A DNA stretch of 6,446 nt, taken from NCBI GenBank assembly GCA_946537565.1, contig CAMNFW010000122.1:1-6446 (forward strand). The letters are read 5' to 3'. This DNA is from an uncultured Ruminococcus sp. (GTDB taxonomy: Bacteria > Bacillota > Clostridia > Oscillospirales > Ruminococcaceae). Below are positions 5,438 through 6,446 of the stretch, piece by piece. The position numbers and the translations under genes were made by a program. The stretch's first letter is position 1, and the number at the start of each line of letters is the position of its first letter. A model generated the notes under the pieces. That model was not told the origin of the DNA, did not search any database, and saw nothing but the letters and a program-made list of their open reading frames with translations.

Positions 5438-6446
5438 ATGCTAAAACCTGAGCCGCTGAAGATCGGTGATAAGGTCGCTGTAATAAGCCTGTCAAGCGGT
5501 GTGCTTGGAGAAAAATTCTGCTCTCATGAGTTAAAACTTGGCACTCAGCGGCTTAAAGATTTTGGGCTTGAACCCGTTTTCACCAACCACGCCCTCTCCG
5601 GTCAGAAATTTATCTGTCAGCACCCGGAGCTAAGAGCTGCCGACCTTAAAGATGTATTTCTCGATAACTCCATTAAAGGTATTATTACTGCCATCGGTGG
5701 TATCGACTCATTCCGTACATTTCCCTTTCTTATGGATGACCCAGAGTTCATTCAGGCTGTTAAAGATCACCCAAAGATTTTTCTCGGCTTCTCTGATACT
5801 ACCCACAGCCACCTGATGTTCCATAGGCTCGGCTTGCAGACTTTCTACGGTCAGGCTTTTATGTGTGATATCGCTGAGCTTTCAATGGAGATGCTCCCGT
5901 ATTCTAAAGATAATTTTCTGAGTCTCTTCCAGCCTTATCACGGCAGAACGATCACTCCTTCTGAATTCTGGTATGAGGAACGAAATTGCTTCTCCGCTGA
6001 TCTCTTAGGAACTCCTCCTGTCACCCATAAAGAATCCCACGGCTATGAGCTGCTGCAGGGCTCTCCTGTTTTCAAAGGACAGCTTCTCGGAGGCTGTATC
6101 GAATCAATGGGAAATATGCTCCTCTCTGATGCTGCTCCTTTCATTGAAGAACTGTTTAAAACTGACCCCTCTCAGATCAAAAACTATCCCTCTCCTGAAA
6201 TTTTTTCTCAGCAAGGTCAGATCGTCCGGAAATACAATATCTTTCCCTCCAAAGAAGAATGGCAAGATAAAATTCTTTTCGCTGAAACAAGTGAGCTGAA
6301 AATTTCTCCCCAACAACTAACAGTCTACCTTGAAGCTCTTAAATCTTACGGCGTCTTCAGCGCTGTAAACGGTGTTATCGTCGGTAAACCTATCGATGAA
6401 TGCTATTACGAAGAATATAAAAAAGTATGGATAAACGTTGTAAATG
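5438..6446 (+). CDS. S66-family serine peptidase (MccF/LD-carboxypeptidase type), 3' end cut off by window
   Basis: 336 residues are visible of a protein expected to be somewhat longer. Family S66 enzymes are cytosolic Ser-Glu-His peptidases that trim murein tetrapeptides (LdcA) or inactivate microcin C-like compounds (MccF). The start is LKPEPLKIGDKVAVISLSSG. ITAIGGIDSFRTFPFLD-like sequence at 83-99 is the oxyanion/substrate loop. S119 in FLGFSDTTHSH is the predicted nucleophile. GGCIESMGNM at 218-227 holds the probable Glu (E222). GVIVGKPIDECYYEEY is typical of the MccF-like branch, and the catalytic His, normally in an NFGHA-like motif, would fall just after the window end. GTGAGGTG at 5424-5431 precedes the ATG by about 7 nt. 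Its own promoter and possible operator lie upstream. Choice between murein recycling and peptide-antibiotic immunity cannot be made from sequence. Confidence 0.88.
   Translation, partial: MLKPEPLKIGDKVAVISLSSGVLGEKFCSHELKLGTQRLKDFGLEPVFTNHALSGQKFICQHPELRAADLKDVFLDNSIKGIITAIGGIDSFRTFPFLMDDPEFIQAVKDHPKIFLGFSDTTHSHLMFHRLGLQTFYGQAFMCDIAELSMEMLPYSKDNFLSLFQPYHGRTITPSEFWYEERNCFSADLLGTPPVTHKESHGYELLQGSPVFKGQLLGGCIESMGNMLLSDAAPFIEELFKTDPSQIKNYPSPEIFSQQGQIVRKYNIFPSKEEWQDKILFAETSELKISPQQLTVYLEALKSYGVFSAVNGVIVGKPIDECYYEEYKKVWINVVN

Overview
The window looks like ordinary chromosome from a low-to-mid GC Gram-positive bacterium of the Clostridia, most likely a Ruminococcus-type member of the Oscillospiraceae. 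This is inferred from the protein flavour (a RarA, RadC and YdjI-like SPFH set with zinc ribbons), strong AGGAG-type ribosome binding sites, near-consensus sigma-A promoters and AT-rich intergenic DNA. No mobile element, CRISPR array, tRNA or rRNA is visible.

Left block, plus strand (12-2642): rarA, then two tandem radC-family genes, closed by a strong terminator whose 5' arm is made of the last codons of the second radC. Gaps are tiny (19 nt, then an 8-nt overlap), so the three genes are probably one transcript devoted to stalled-fork or recombination functions. The first RadC has lost the metal-ligand and catalytic positions of its JAB/MPN (JAMM) domain. The second keeps every JAMM residue but has a poor helix-hairpin-helix. 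This resembles the MPN-minus/MPN-plus heterodimers of eukaryotes (Rpn8/Rpn11) and is the most interesting observation here.

Middle block, minus strand (2677-4017): one gene for a cytosolic SPFH/band-7 protein of the YdjI type with a Gln/Gly/Pro linker and three C-terminal zinc ribbons. It has its own extended -10 promoter, which sits at the exact centre of a 12-bp inverted repeat.

Right block: a two-gene minus-strand operon (5192 down to 4173) encodes a stand-alone left-handed beta-helix acyltransferase carrying the active site of the GlmU acetyltransferase domain, followed by a small ArsC/Spx/YffB-type thioredoxin-fold protein. Divergent from it, an S66-family serine peptidase (MccF/LD-carboxypeptidase type) starts at 5438 and runs off the window. 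The two transcription units share a compact back-to-back promoter region with 17-bp spacers on both sides. A perfect 11-bp inverted repeat lies over the -10 and start site of the peptidase gene, a good operator candidate. Acyltransferase and peptidase could both touch amino-sugar or peptidoglycan metabolism, but this link is inference. No stretch over 300 bases lacks a gene; the longest gap, 5193-5437, holds the divergent promoters.
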